Shown here: one piece after another, positions 1 through 8,363 of the stretch
Position numbering within the stretch: position 1 is the stretch's first letter
How the letters are laid out: each line of letters starts with the position of its first letter
NCBI GenBank assembly: GCA_029855935.1
Contig: JAGSHN010000031.1
Location: forward strand, 73,650-137,649
Origin: Candidatus Thorarchaeota archaeon
Lineage (GTDB): Archaea; Asgardarchaeota; Thorarchaeia; Thorarchaeales; Thorarchaeaceae
DNA length: 64,000 nt
Direction: 5' to 3'
Made by a program: the position numbers and the translations under genes
The notes under the pieces: generated by a model
What the model was told of the DNA's origin: nothing
Databases searched by the model: none
The model's input: only the letters and a program-made list of their open reading frames with translations

Positions 1-1275
1 CGCCTTGCAAGAAAGGTCTGTCAGGGCGCTGTGGCTGGTATCCGAAGACTGGGCGTTGAGGCCGAGTTTCGACCTAAGAACGATATCGAAGTCGGGGGCC
101 GAAAGATATCTGGCACTGGCGGCACCGAGCGAGGAGATGCCTTCATGTATCAGGGGACGCTCCTCATCGACTTCGACGTTGACCTGATGCTCAAGACGCT
201 GAGAATCCCTGTGGAGAAGCTGAAGGACAAGGAGATAGACAGCGTCAAGCAGCGAGTCACCTGCCTCAAATGGGAACTAGGGGAGGTACCTCCACTCCAA
301 CGGATAAAGAGGTCCCTCGTGGAGGGGTTTGCAGAGGTCTTTCAGGCGGAGTTCAGAGAGGAGGAACTCTACGAATGCGAAACAGAACTGCTCAAGGAGA
401 GGCTGCCATACTTCCGGTCTGAGGAATGGGTTCACCTCATCGAGCCGCCAGAGTGGACTCAGGGCCAAGTGACGGCACTTCGCAAGACACCCGGTGGGCT
501 GGTACGCGTCTCAATCGCGCTGAACATTCAAGGAAACTTCATCGTCAGTGCCCTCATCACGGGAGACTTTCAGGTCTTTCCGCAGAGAGCAATAATGGAC
601 CTTGAGGCAAGGCTGAAGAATCTCTCAGCAGACGAGGAGTCAATCAGAGAGGCAGTCTATGATTTCTTCCAAGAAACAGAAACACGCATCTTTGGGGTGG
701 AACCAGACGACCTCGTACAGATAATCCTCGAGGCCGTGAAGAAGAAGGCATTCCACGTCATCGGGCTGAATCTGGAGGAGGCGGACCACATAATGACGGT
801 CAACTTCATGCCGGATGAGCTGCTGGAGCAATATTTCGACTACGTGCTATTACCCTATTGTGCAAAGCTGGTCGACTGTGACTACAGATGGATTGAGGGA
901 TGTGATGCGTGCGGTGGTTGTACAATCAGTCCGGTATACGCGCTCTGTGAAACCCTCGGCATACCAGTGCGAACGATTCAGAACTTCGAACACCTGATTG
1001 AAACCATCAACGAGTTCAAAGAGAGGGGAGCACGTGGGTACATCGGGTCCTGCTGCCAGGGATTCTACACCAAACACCACGATGACTTTGTGGATACGGA
1101 GGTACCTGCCCTCCTAGTCGACGTTGACGACTCCACGTGCTACGAGCTCGGAGAGGAACAAGAGGCCTATATCGGTCAATTCGAGGGACAGACGTCACTC
1201 AAGGATGACTTGATGGTGAAGATCATTCGCGAACTTCACAGAAGAGGACGGATTGGTGGGGTGAAATTCGATTAG
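1..1275 (+). CDS. Lipoate-protein ligase A-like domain fused to DUF116 (5' truncated)
   Basis: The reading frame is open back to base 1, so the true start lies outside the window. The first visible ~80 residues match the end of the lipoate ligase catalytic domain (the KNDI...GRKISGTGGT signature followed by GTLLIDFD), which adenylates and transfers lipoate to carrier proteins. The C-terminal ~230 residues match DUF116, with the cysteine cluster CDACGGCTISP and the following LCETLGIPV helix; the family is thought to bind metal or an Fe-S cluster but has no firm function. LplA-DUF116 fusions are known in anaerobes. The next gene starts within about 10 bases and shares the strand, suggesting one transcript. 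Confidence 0.85.
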   Translation, partial: RLARKVCQGAVAGIRRLGVEAEFRPKNDIEVGGRKISGTGGTERGDAFMYQGTLLIDFDVDLMLKTLRIPVEKLKDKEIDSVKQRVTCLKWELGEVPPLQRIKRSLVEGFAEVFQAEFREEELYECETELLKERLPYFRSEEWVHLIEPPEWTQGQVTALRKTPGGLVRVSIALNIQGNFIVSALITGDFQVFPQRAIMDLEARLKNLSADEESIREAVYDFFQETETRIFGVEPDDLVQIILEAVKKKAFHVIGLNLEEADHIMTVNFMPDELLEQYFDYVLLPYCAKLVDCDYRWIEGCDACGGCTISPVYALCETLGIPVRTIQNFEHLIETINEFKERGARGYIGSCCQGFYTKHHDDFVDTEVPALLVDVDDSTCYELGEEQEAYIGQFEGQTSLKDDLMVKIIRELHRRGRIGGVKFD

Positions 1276-1285
1276 GAAGTTCGAT

Positions 1286-2332
1286 GTGATCGTTGTGGGT
1301 GGTGGGCCAGCAGGTGCCGCTACTGCGATTGTCAGTGCCCGACGTGGACACAGAGTTTTACTCATTGAGAGAGGAGTCCCCCCACGACACAAGCCGTGCG
1401 GAGGGGTCCTCCCGCAGGTAGCCGAGGAGACCATTGAGGACATCATCGGTGTACCAATCCCCGAGGAGGTCTTCTCAGACCCGTCGCACCTTGGTCTCTA
1501 CTACGTACCACCCTCAGGGAGAGAGAATGGCGGACGCGTCCGTGGCTACTCCATACTCAACGTTGACAGGGACGCATTCGATGACTGGATCCTCACACGA
1601 GCGATAGTGAACGGAGTCCAAGTGAAGTTCGGTGCCACCTTTGTTGGATTTGTTGACAAGTCGCACACGGAGGTCGTCTACTCAAGTCCCGAGGGGATAC
1701 ACAGGGCAAGGGCCAGATTCGTCGTGGGCGCAGATGGTGTCCGGTCAAGAGTTCGGGATGCTCTGGGTGGGGGACCTGTTCCGCTGCTCGTAGTGGCCCA
1801 GTACTATCTTCCTCGGCAGGCCGCGGGGGCCATTGCGAACTGCTTCTACGGGCTTTTCCGCGAGGACATCTCTCCCTCATACGCCTATGCTATTCCCAAG
1901 GACAAGTCGCTCATTGTGGGCACTGGGGTCTTGCCGAAACAGGAGCCAAATGTAGCCGTGGCCATGCGGGCATTGCTACTGTGGATCAGAGAGGAGTTCG
2001 GCGTGGCCACGGAGACCATCCTGAGGAGAGAGGCGTGGGCCATACCATACGGATTCTTCAATCCGGGAGAGCGAAATGTCATCCTCGTCGGAGACGCGGC
2101 CGGTCTGTGCAATCCGCTCTCGGGAGAGGGTATCAGGCTCGCCATCGAGTCCGGAGAGGCCGCAGCTGACGCCATCGACCAGGCAACCAGAGACAGTGAT
2201 GCTGCAGACATCTATCGCAGTGGTGTGAGGCGTATCGCGGACTTTGTCCAGTCGGTCAGAGAGACGATCGATGGCTGGTCGAACGGTGATAGAGAGCAGT
2301 TCGTGAGGGAAGAGCTGACAAGGAGAATGTGA
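1286..2332 (+). CDS. Geranylgeranyl reductase family FAD-dependent oxidoreductase
   Basis: This 348-residue flavoprotein has the N-terminal dinucleotide-binding motif VVGGGPAGAATA, a KPCGG motif near residue 37, the VGADGVRSRVR motif near residue 150, and a GDAAGLCNPLSGEGI motif near residue 270. These are the marks of the archaeal geranylgeranyl reductase family, which saturates isoprenoid chains of membrane lipids. The GTG start used here leaves very little before the first beta strand. The frame is open further upstream and an ATT at 1271 would add RKFD, overlapping the stop of the upstream gene, so a rare ATT start is possible. Close spacing implies co-transcription with the lipoate ligase gene. 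The exact substrate is inferred from the family only. Confidence 0.85.
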   Translation: MIVVGGGPAGAATAIVSARRGHRVLLIERGVPPRHKPCGGVLPQVAEETIEDIIGVPIPEEVFSDPSHLGLYYVPPSGRENGGRVRGYSILNVDRDAFDDWILTRAIVNGVQVKFGATFVGFVDKSHTEVVYSSPEGIHRARARFVVGADGVRSRVRDALGGGPVPLLVVAQYYLPRQAAGAIANCFYGLFREDISPSYAYAIPKDKSLIVGTGVLPKQEPNVAVAMRALLLWIREEFGVATETILRREAWAIPYGFFNPGERNVILVGDAAGLCNPLSGEGIRLAIESGEAAADAIDQATRDSDAADIYRSGVRRIADFVQSVRETIDGWSNGDREQFVREELTRRM

Positions 2333-2420
2333 GTCATTCGCGTCCCCATCAAGGAGAGAGCGGACAGAACTCGCCAGTGGGAGTAGCATACTGTACTGTC
2401 TGATGGAGGAGTGGAGATGA

Positions 2421-2463
2421 TAAGAAAAAGGGGAGCGCATGGGGAGTACTATGACTCCTCATG
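2421..2463 (-). terminator. Hairpin plus T tract ending the dppB transcript
   Basis: A 10-base inverted repeat (2438-2447 with 2454-2463, one wobble pair) lies 14 bases past the dppB stop. On the minus strand it is followed by a CCCTTTTTCTT tract. It sits between convergent genes and could also stop the plus-strand transcript. Confidence 0.65.
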
Positions 2464-2476
2464 CCTGTTGCTCGGG

Positions 2477-3526
2477 CTATCCGTACTTGATTCGTGGATC
2501 AAGCACGCCGTACAGCAGGTCCGCCACGAAGTTGGCGAGCACCGCCGTGATGGCGATGATCATAAAGATTGCCTGCACGACGGGATAGTCCAGCCGGACT
2601 AGACTATCGAAGATGTATCTGCCGAGCCCACGCCAGTTGAACACGGTCTCAGTAAGCGTTGCCCCGTTGATGAGGAAACCGAAGGTCATTGCAATGATTG
2701 TGACCATCGGCAGCAGCGCGTTCTTCAGACCGTGCTTGTAGAGGACTTGGTTCTCGTCAAGGCCCTTGGCCCGAGCGGTGAGAATGTAGTCCTCTGTCAT
2801 GACGTCGATCAGGTTGTTGCGCATATACAGGAAGTATCCACCGTAGCCTCCGACGCCCAGAGCGACCATCGGCAATATCAGGTGGTGAAGGATGTTGCCG
2901 GCCACGTATAGTGGCCCCAGCGGGTCGTCTTTGACTGCCACCCAGAGTTCGTAGTCCATCGTACCTCGCAACGGGAAGCTAATCAGACCATTCGTCCATA
3001 TTGGCATGTAGAAGGCAAAGACCATCAGGAGCAGCATTCCCAGCCAGAATATGGGGAGGGCGTAGATGAACAGTGCCACTGTGACGGCGGTTACATCCTT
3101 TGTGGAGCCGGGCTCAGCAGCGACCTTCACACCAGTCCAGATGCCCAAGATGATTGATACTATGGAGGAGGTCCCCATCAACAGCAGAGTGTTGGGAAGA
3201 CGACTCATTATCTCATCGATGACAAGGCCCTTGCTGACAAAGGACCTGCCAAAGTTGCCGGTGAACATGTTGACGATGTAGCGCCAGAACATGTATATCC
3301 AGTCGAAGATGTCAGGGTCTGGTACCAGACCAAATCTGAGATAGATCTCCTCGAGAGCCTCACGGGTCAGGTTTCTCCGGAGGTTCTCGTCAATCATCAG
3401 GTCAACGGGACTGATGCCGAGTACAAACGTCGGAAGCCTGAACAGAAAGAAGTTGAAACAGACGACTGCAACTATCAGCAGGAACATGTAGATGCTTCGT
3501 CTGATGACGTATTCTCGGAGCCCCAA
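2477..3526 (-). CDS. dppB: Peptide/nickel-type ABC transporter permease (DppB-like)
   Basis: This is a 349-residue integral membrane permease of the DppB/OppB family. It has an N-terminal membrane segment right after YVIRRSIYMFLL, a large external loop holding LRFGLVPDPDIFDWIY, then five more membrane segments, and the conserved EAA cytoplasmic loop region around TARAKGLDENQVLYKHGLKNALLP. It ends with the typical YGVLDPRIKYG. It would pair with the DppC-like permease at 14.0 kb and the two ATPases at 11.2-13.2 kb. Unusually, it is separated from them by about 8 kb of unrelated genes, and no substrate-binding protein is in the window. Whether it belongs with that set is an inference from family and proximity. 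Confidence 0.88.
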   Translation of the reverse strand: MGLREYVIRRSIYMFLLIVAVVCFNFFLFRLPTFVLGISPVDLMIDENLRRNLTREALEEIYLRFGLVPDPDIFDWIYMFWRYIVNMFTGNFGRSFVSKGLVIDEIMSRLPNTLLLMGTSSIVSIILGIWTGVKVAAEPGSTKDVTAVTVALFIYALPIFWLGMLLLMVFAFYMPIWTNGLISFPLRGTMDYELWVAVKDDPLGPLYVAGNILHHLILPMVALGVGGYGGYFLYMRNNLIDVMTEDYILTARAKGLDENQVLYKHGLKNALLPMVTIIAMTFGFLINGATLTETVFNWRGLGRYIFDSLVRLDYPVVQAIFMIIAITAVLANFVADLLYGVLDPRIKYG

Positions 3527-3712
3527 AGAATCACCTTCTCATACTATTCGTCACTCAGGTACCTAGTGGCGCTAAGTACCGTGTCACACTGGAGCACGAG
3601 CCTCCACCCCCATATAAGGATAATGTTCACCGCGGAGAGAGGCTGCTGCCGCTGGTGACCAGAGGAGTTTTAGGTTGCGTTCTCACCCCCGACTGCAGCA
3701 GGCGGGATCCAG

Positions 3713-4507
3713 ATGTCAGACCGGAGGAGACTGGCAGAGTTCGCGGTTCTCATCTTCGCATACGTCTTGTTGTCCGCTACAGCAGGCCGAATCGTCCCCG
3801 AACAGATGGAGGACGCGGTTGCAACAGTCACATTCTTCGCAGTGCTATTTCTGATGTATGTCACCGTTGCGCTTTTCTTGGACAGAGAGGGGGGCGGATC
3901 GGTCTCCACTCTGGGGTTGCAACAAGATGGGAAGGCGGTGCAACAGATCTCAGCGGGCGTTCTGGCCGGCGTCGGCGCTGCAATGTCGGTCACGCTGCTG
4001 GCAATACTGCTCGGGGGTCAGCTACGCCCGGCGAGCGACGTGACTGCCGGGCTCCTCATCTCGACAGCGTCCATTGCCGTCATTGTATCATTTGTTGAGG
4101 AGCTGACCTATAGGGGATATCTCCTGACAAGGATGGAGAAGTGTCTTGGACAACGCCTTGCCATCGTCGGAAGCTCTGTGTTCTTCTCGCTGATGCACTT
4201 CTCATGGTGGACTCCGCCCTATCAGGTCCCCCCATATCTCGTGGCGATGTTCACCGCCAATATCTTCGTCGGTGGATGCACCCTTGCACTTGCATACTAC
4301 TGGTCGGGTAGAAGACTCTGGGCCCCGATGGCGTTCCACGCTTCGTGGAATGTCGTGGCATACGCTCTCTTTCCGATATACCCTCGAGAGAACGTCACTC
4401 AGGTCATCCTGACCCAGATAGAGTGGGGAGCCACTACTCTAGTGGGCTTCGCCATCGGCATCATTCTTCTCTGGCTCCTACTCACGGAGGGAGAAAAACA
4501 GGTGTAG
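3713..4507 (+). CDS. CPBP family intramembrane glutamic endopeptidase
   Basis: This 264-residue polytopic membrane protein carries the CPBP (Abi/CAAX-protease-like) motifs: EELTYRGYLL near residues 129-138, SLMHFSWW near 159, and MAFHASWN near 207. The paired glutamates, arginine and two histidines are the expected catalytic residues of this intramembrane protease family. About seven or eight hydrophobic segments are visible. Its target is unknown: family members in bacteria and archaea act in prenyl-protein processing, peptide maturation or immunity. It stands alone on the plus strand, with a TATA-like CATATAAGG near 3611 shared with the divergent dppB gene. Confidence 0.85.
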   Translation: MSDRRRLAEFAVLIFAYVLLSATAGRIVPEQMEDAVATVTFFAVLFLMYVTVALFLDREGGGSVSTLGLQQDGKAVQQISAGVLAGVGAAMSVTLLAILLGGQLRPASDVTAGLLISTASIAVIVSFVEELTYRGYLLTRMEKCLGQRLAIVGSSVFFSLMHFSWWTPPYQVPPYLVAMFTANIFVGGCTLALAYYWSGRRLWAPMAFHASWNVVAYALFPIYPRENVTQVILTQIEWGATTLVGFAIGIILLWLLLTEGEKQV

Positions 4508-4530
4508 GAGGCGGGCATAGAATCCGCCTC
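4508..4530. terminator. Hairpin between convergent CPBP and NfeD genes
   Basis: A perfect 7-base-pair inverted repeat, GAGGCGG at 4508-4514 with CCGCCTC at 4524-4530, starts directly after the CPBP stop codon. It lacks a long T tract, so the terminator role is inferred from its position. Confidence 0.45.
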
Positions 4531-4562
4531 ACCACATAACTTCAGCGTGCTGATACTGTGCC

Positions 4563-5282
4563 CTACTCGCTTGGCTGGGGACCGGTCAACCCTTCACGAG
4601 GACCGGACTCTTCCTCCTCATATGGCACCACAAGCATCGTCATACCGCTCACGCCGAGCACTCTGACAGTCTGGCCGGTCTTGACGTGATCACCAACGGT
4701 GCGCGCCCACCAGATCTCGGCACCTGACTTGACCTTGCCCTTGGGAGCAAGGTCCGTTATGGCAACAGCCGTGGTGGGACCAAAGGTATAGTCTGGCCAC
4801 TTGTCGTAGTCTCTCAGAAGCACCATATAGACGCCCATCAGAGCGAGAGCAGTGCCTGCCATTATGTACACTGCAAGCTGATGCGACGGGTCGGCCAACG
4901 TGGCGACCACTATTGCAAGCGCGTAGATTGGGCAGAACTTCAAGGCAACCTTGGCGTTGAGAAAGCCGCCGTGGAGGAAGCTCCCGCCACCAGCAAACAT
5001 GGCGACCATCAGAAACAAGACGACCGCTATCACAAGCAGCTTGCCAGTGTCGAACTGCGCGTTGCCAAGGAAGACCTCAAAGACAAAGAGAAGTACTACC
5101 AGTGGGATGACCACCTGTGCCATGGCCTTCCCTGTCGCGGGCTCCAGTGTCAACACCATCAGAGTGAGTATGACAGCCATCAGAATCAGTCCTATGAAGG
5201 GGTCATACATGACGTATCCTATGACCCAGCTGAGCAGGGTCAGCATCAGCAGGACAATGCACATCTTCACCCAAGCGTCCAA
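4563..5282 (-). CDS. NfeD-like membrane protein with C-terminal OB-fold domain
   Basis: This 239-residue protein has about six hydrophobic segments over its first 145 residues, then a soluble domain holding the NfeD OB-fold signature (GKVKSGAEIWWARTV, then GQTVRVLGVSGMTMLVV). NfeD proteins are partners of SPFH/stomatin proteins in membrane microdomains, and the gene directly upstream on the same strand is such a protein, 33 bases away. That pairing is widely conserved in archaea and bacteria. The start is a TTG preceded by GGTGAGG. The C terminus ends in a short acidic, proline-containing tail. Confidence 0.85.
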   Translation of the reverse strand: MDAWVKMCIVLLMLTLLSWVIGYVMYDPFIGLILMAVILTLMVLTLEPATGKAMAQVVIPLVVLLFVFEVFLGNAQFDTGKLLVIAVVLFLMVAMFAGGGSFLHGGFLNAKVALKFCPIYALAIVVATLADPSHQLAVYIMAGTALALMGVYMVLLRDYDKWPDYTFGPTTAVAITDLAPKGKVKSGAEIWWARTVGDHVKTGQTVRVLGVSGMTMLVVPYEEEESGPREGLTGPQPSE

Positions 5283-5315
5283 TCCGCCTCACCCACCCCT
5301 AGCTGAAGTCTTTAC

Positions 5316-6137
5316 CTAGCCCCCCTTGTCCGAGGGGACCCTGATGCCGCCTGTCGCCGCACTGAGGGCGGCGGACGTGCCCGCGGCCATTCCGACCTCA
5401 GGGATGTTGGTTGGCACCATAATGATGAGATTGGCATTCTTGGATATCTCTTGCATGATGTTCCATGTTCTCAGCACAAAGCCGATAGTCGACTGCTCGT
5501 ATTTCCTCGCCGCCTGCAACATCGTTTCTGAGGCCTCAAGCTCTGCCTGTGCCAAGGTGATTCTAGCACGTCGCTCTCGCTCAGCCTGCGCCTCGCGGCT
5601 CATCGCATCCTGCAGCTGGGTCGGTATGACAACATCGCGAATCTCAACCGATGAAACCTTGACGCCCCAGTGCTCGGTCTTCTCGTCGATGAGCTCCTGC
5701 AGGTGCATTGCGATCTTGTCGCGCTCGGAGAGCAGTTCATCAAGAGTGACCTTTCCTATGGTCTCTCTGAGCGTCGTCTGGGCTGCAAGCTCGACGGCAA
5801 GGGTGTACCTCTCGACCTCCAGAATTGCCTTCTCCACATCGACGACCTTGAAGTACATCACAGCGTCGACGATGACAGGGACATTGTCCTTGGTGAGTGA
5901 CCTCTCGGTCTTGAAGGCGTACGTCTGAAGTCGGAGCGACACCCTCATTGCGATTGTGTCAATCACGGGTGTCACCCAGATGAGGCCAGGGCCCTTGATT
6001 CCCTTGTACTTGCCGAGCCTCATAATGGCGACACGCTCCCATTCGTTCAACCGCTTGATGCCGCTCGCTATGATCATCAGGATGACAAGCAAGAGCAGCC
6101 CAAATAGAACCCATAGCATCGTTGGATCAATCTGCAA
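5316..6137 (-). CDS. SPFH/stomatin-like (slipin) membrane protein
   Basis: This 273-residue protein starts with a single membrane segment (residues ~8-28), followed by the SPFH domain: GIKRLNEWERVAIMRLGKYKG, PVIDTIAMRVSLR, and the KDNVPVIVDAVMYFKV core. The slipin stretch LDELLSERDKIAMHLQ and an alanine- and glutamate-rich helix (AQAERERRARITLAQAELEA) follow. Such proteins oligomerise on the inner face of the membrane and scaffold microdomains. It is the first gene of a two-gene unit with the NfeD-like gene, the usual arrangement. The start codon is TTG. Confidence 0.92.
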   Translation of the reverse strand: MQIDPTMLWVLFGLLLLVILMIIASGIKRLNEWERVAIMRLGKYKGIKGPGLIWVTPVIDTIAMRVSLRLQTYAFKTERSLTKDNVPVIVDAVMYFKVVDVEKAILEVERYTLAVELAAQTTLRETIGKVTLDELLSERDKIAMHLQELIDEKTEHWGVKVSSVEIRDVVIPTQLQDAMSREAQAERERRARITLAQAELEASETMLQAARKYEQSTIGFVLRTWNIMQEISKNANLIIMVPTNIPEVGMAAGTSAALSAATGGIRVPSDKGG

Positions 6138-6288
6138 CTCTTCAATCTCCCTCTGACAAGTCTATGCGACCTCGGAGCAGATGTCTACTCCGGGCCGCAG
6201 TCGAATCATGTGCATATTAATCTTGACACCCACGTGGTGATGCTGGAGATCTGTGTCGCACCGTGTGGCTCCCTAGCGAGCCCGAGTC

Positions 6289-7029
6289 CTAGCTCTGGCC
6301 GCCAGACCTCAAGAACGGGGTACCTGAAAGAGCCTTGAACAAGGCCAGACCAACGACCACAATGAGGATTGTGGCGACTATTCTCTCCACTGGATACACG
6401 AGCAGGACAATATTGTAGGAGGTTGCCACAGACTCGGGAGAGACTCCCAGAGAGACAAAGTAGTAGGCCGCGATCGCCGAGCCGACAATGTGGTCCGTCA
6501 TGACTGACAGGAATGACGTAATTCCGAGGAAAAGGGTGAGCTGGGTCGGCGAACTTGTGTCAAGGCCCCTCTCCACCACAGATGCCACGCCGGGAATCAG
6601 CATCACAAGCGCAATAGGAAGTGCAATAAGATGAAGCCACAGATAGAGCGGCGCATAGGGAGCAATGGGGCTCGCCACGTAGGCCACAACAGCGATGGGA
6701 TATACGATTCCCACCACCTGGCCCTTGCCGGTGCGCAGGCAGCCAGCAGCCAAGGCGCCTGCCGCCGTGGCGATGGGAGTGTACGGACCCAAGACGCCCG
6801 CCGGGGGATTGAGAACAATTCCAACGTAGGAGCCGATGAGGACGGCGATAGGGCCGTAGATCGGCCCTAGGAGCAGCCCAATCAGCGATGCTGAGAGAAG
6901 GCCCACTGAGATGAAGCCATTCCCACCGACAGCAATCGAGAAAGGAATGATTGTTGCCACCGTGTGGAATGCTGCGAAGATTCCTACAAAGGACCAAGCG
7001 TGGGTAAGGGAAGGTATCTCTAGAGACAT
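6289..7029 (-). CDS. Polytopic membrane protein, resembles ECF-transporter substrate-binding components
   Basis: With the ATG start at 7029 this is a 246-residue protein with about six or seven membrane segments. A glycine-rich stretch (FISVGLLSASLIGLLLGPIYG...) and a segment starting near GPYTPIATAAGALAAG are reminiscent of ECF-type S components, but I see no family-defining motif, so this is only a structural impression. The frame stays open to 7206, but a TATA-like box at 7074-7083 lies inside that extension and the extra residues are arginine- and cysteine-rich with no membrane character, so I reject the longer start. No energising ECF genes are adjacent. Confidence 0.7.
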   Translation of the reverse strand: MSLEIPSLTHAWSFVGIFAAFHTVATIIPFSIAVGGNGFISVGLLSASLIGLLLGPIYGPIAVLIGSYVGIVLNPPAGVLGPYTPIATAAGALAAGCLRTGKGQVVGIVYPIAVVAYVASPIAPYAPLYLWLHLIALPIALVMLIPGVASVVERGLDTSSPTQLTLFLGITSFLSVMTDHIVGSAIAAYYFVSLGVSPESVATSYNIVLLVYPVERIVATILIVVVGLALFKALSGTPFLRSGGQS

Positions 7030-7073
7030 TTCAGTCGCCTTGCGGGTTTCTCTGACTTCCCGCCTGAGAACCT

Positions 7074-7083
7074 CTATATTAAA
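7074..7083 (-). promoter_or_regulatory. TATA box for the membrane protein at 6289-7029
   Basis: On the minus strand this reads TTTAATATAG, about 45 bases before the ATG at 7029. It supports the shorter start for that gene. Confidence 0.55.
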
Positions 7084-7232
7084 CGTACGGACCGAGAATA
7101 GCGATAGCCCCCAGCTGTCGCAATCACACCGCACCGTAGTCGTGGGCAGCACATCCCGGCAACAAAACCCTGGTGAAGGGCGCCATGAACGAACGTGCAC
7201 GGGCACAATGGGGAAACCGTCGCCGCGGAGAA

Positions 7233-8171
7233 CTAGCTGCTCGACGACGCCACGACCCAGAAGAAGAGAAAGCCAAGAATCCAGACAAAAAGTCCTGCTC
7301 CAAGGACGACACCGAGTGCAGCACCCATCCCCGATGACCCCAGATTCACGTGGGCATTAGTGAACTGCTTGAATCCGCCGACGTACTTCGTCTCGTAGCC
7401 GCAGTGAAACTCCTTGTCTGTGATGGCACCACATATCTCGCAGACATAGCGATTCTGAAACACAGCGCCAATCAGGCTGTCGAGATTGCAGCCGATGAAG
7501 GCGGTGAGAACAGACAACGGAAATATCAGGAGAATCTCTGCTGACGATGTGACGGGGACAAGACCGGGTGTAAAGAGAGCATAGAGCGAAACAATCGTGC
7601 CGATTGCCGCTCCGGCAAAGAGTGCAACGCCTTCTCCGAGGAGAGAAACAGCCCCAATGGTCCCAGCGGGAACCTTGCGGCGGAGATTGGTGATCAGTCG
7701 GGGCTTTCGCTTGCTGAAGACGCCAATCTCGCTTGCCAGTGTGTCCGCGCTTGTCGTGGCCACCGAGCCTATGAACCCGCCGAACATCCAGAATGCAAGA
7801 GAGGGACTGACTGCACCAACTTCAGCAAGACGCTGTGACACAAAGATGCCAATGGAGAACATCATAGGAATTATGCCACTGCCAAAGACATTCTTCCATG
7901 AACGTTTGCCCTTGGCCTCTTGGGCCACATTCTTTCTCATCTTGGCCCTGTACTTGTACTTCGTTGCAATGCCAGAGCTGATGAAGAAGAAGAGAAGGAC
8001 TGTGAACGCCGCGACACCACCGGTGTACCACACTGTGAATCCAACGAAGAAGGCACTGATGAGTCCCGATATGTCTACGAATCCTAGTCTGTAGCTCAGG
8101 GCCCCTAGAAAGGCCATCACTATCAGACCGGATATGACCGAGCTTGACAGGAACTCTATCACACCTCTCAC
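7233..8171 (-). CDS. DUF92 family integral membrane protein (VTE6-related)
   Basis: This 312-residue protein has about seven hydrophobic segments and matches DUF92: GGVAAFTVLLFFFISSGIATKYKYRAK near residue 50, then GSVATTSADTLASEIG near 140, and the KPRLITNLRRKVPAGTIGAVSLLGEG stretch. DUF92 includes the plant VTE6 phytyl-phosphate kinase, so a role in isoprenoid-phosphate phosphorylation or salvage is possible. A C-terminal CxxC pair (VCEICGAI...FHCG) interrupts the membrane part and could bind zinc. The start is GTG, with a second in-frame GTG three codons on. A TATA box lies at about 8222-8230. Confidence 0.82.
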   Translation of the reverse strand: MRGVIEFLSSSVISGLIVMAFLGALSYRLGFVDISGLISAFFVGFTVWYTGGVAAFTVLLFFFISSGIATKYKYRAKMRKNVAQEAKGKRSWKNVFGSGIIPMMFSIGIFVSQRLAEVGAVSPSLAFWMFGGFIGSVATTSADTLASEIGVFSKRKPRLITNLRRKVPAGTIGAVSLLGEGVALFAGAAIGTIVSLYALFTPGLVPVTSSAEILLIFPLSVLTAFIGCNLDSLIGAVFQNRYVCEICGAITDKEFHCGYETKYVGGFKQFTNAHVNLGSSGMGAALGVVLGAGLFVWILGFLFFWVVASSSS

Positions 8172-8221
8172 CTCGTTGTCTTCGCATCACCGAGAGTCAG
8201 CGTCAACGGCAGTGTTCTATG

Positions 8222-8230
8222 AGTATATAT
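8222..8230 (-). promoter_or_regulatory. TATA box for the DUF92 gene
   Basis: On the minus strand this reads GATATATAC, about 50 bases upstream of the GTG start at 8171. Confidence 0.5.
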
Positions 8231-8363
8231 CAGTTGATAGCAGTATTCTCACATTACCAAGAGGCGGCGTATTGGTGGCATTTAAGCCTTTGCCACCGAC
8301 TTCTGCAGTTGCCGAAGCCGAGTTCGATATAGTACAGAGTCGACGCCCATTCCCGGTGTCAAG

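Noticed and set aside
5326-5928. 200-residue plus-strand frame opposite the SPFH gene
   Set aside because: Serine/alanine-rich shadow of the stomatin-like gene.
7030-7206. Longer N terminus for the ECF-like membrane protein
   Set aside because: It reads through a TATA box and adds arginine- and cysteine-rich sequence without membrane character.
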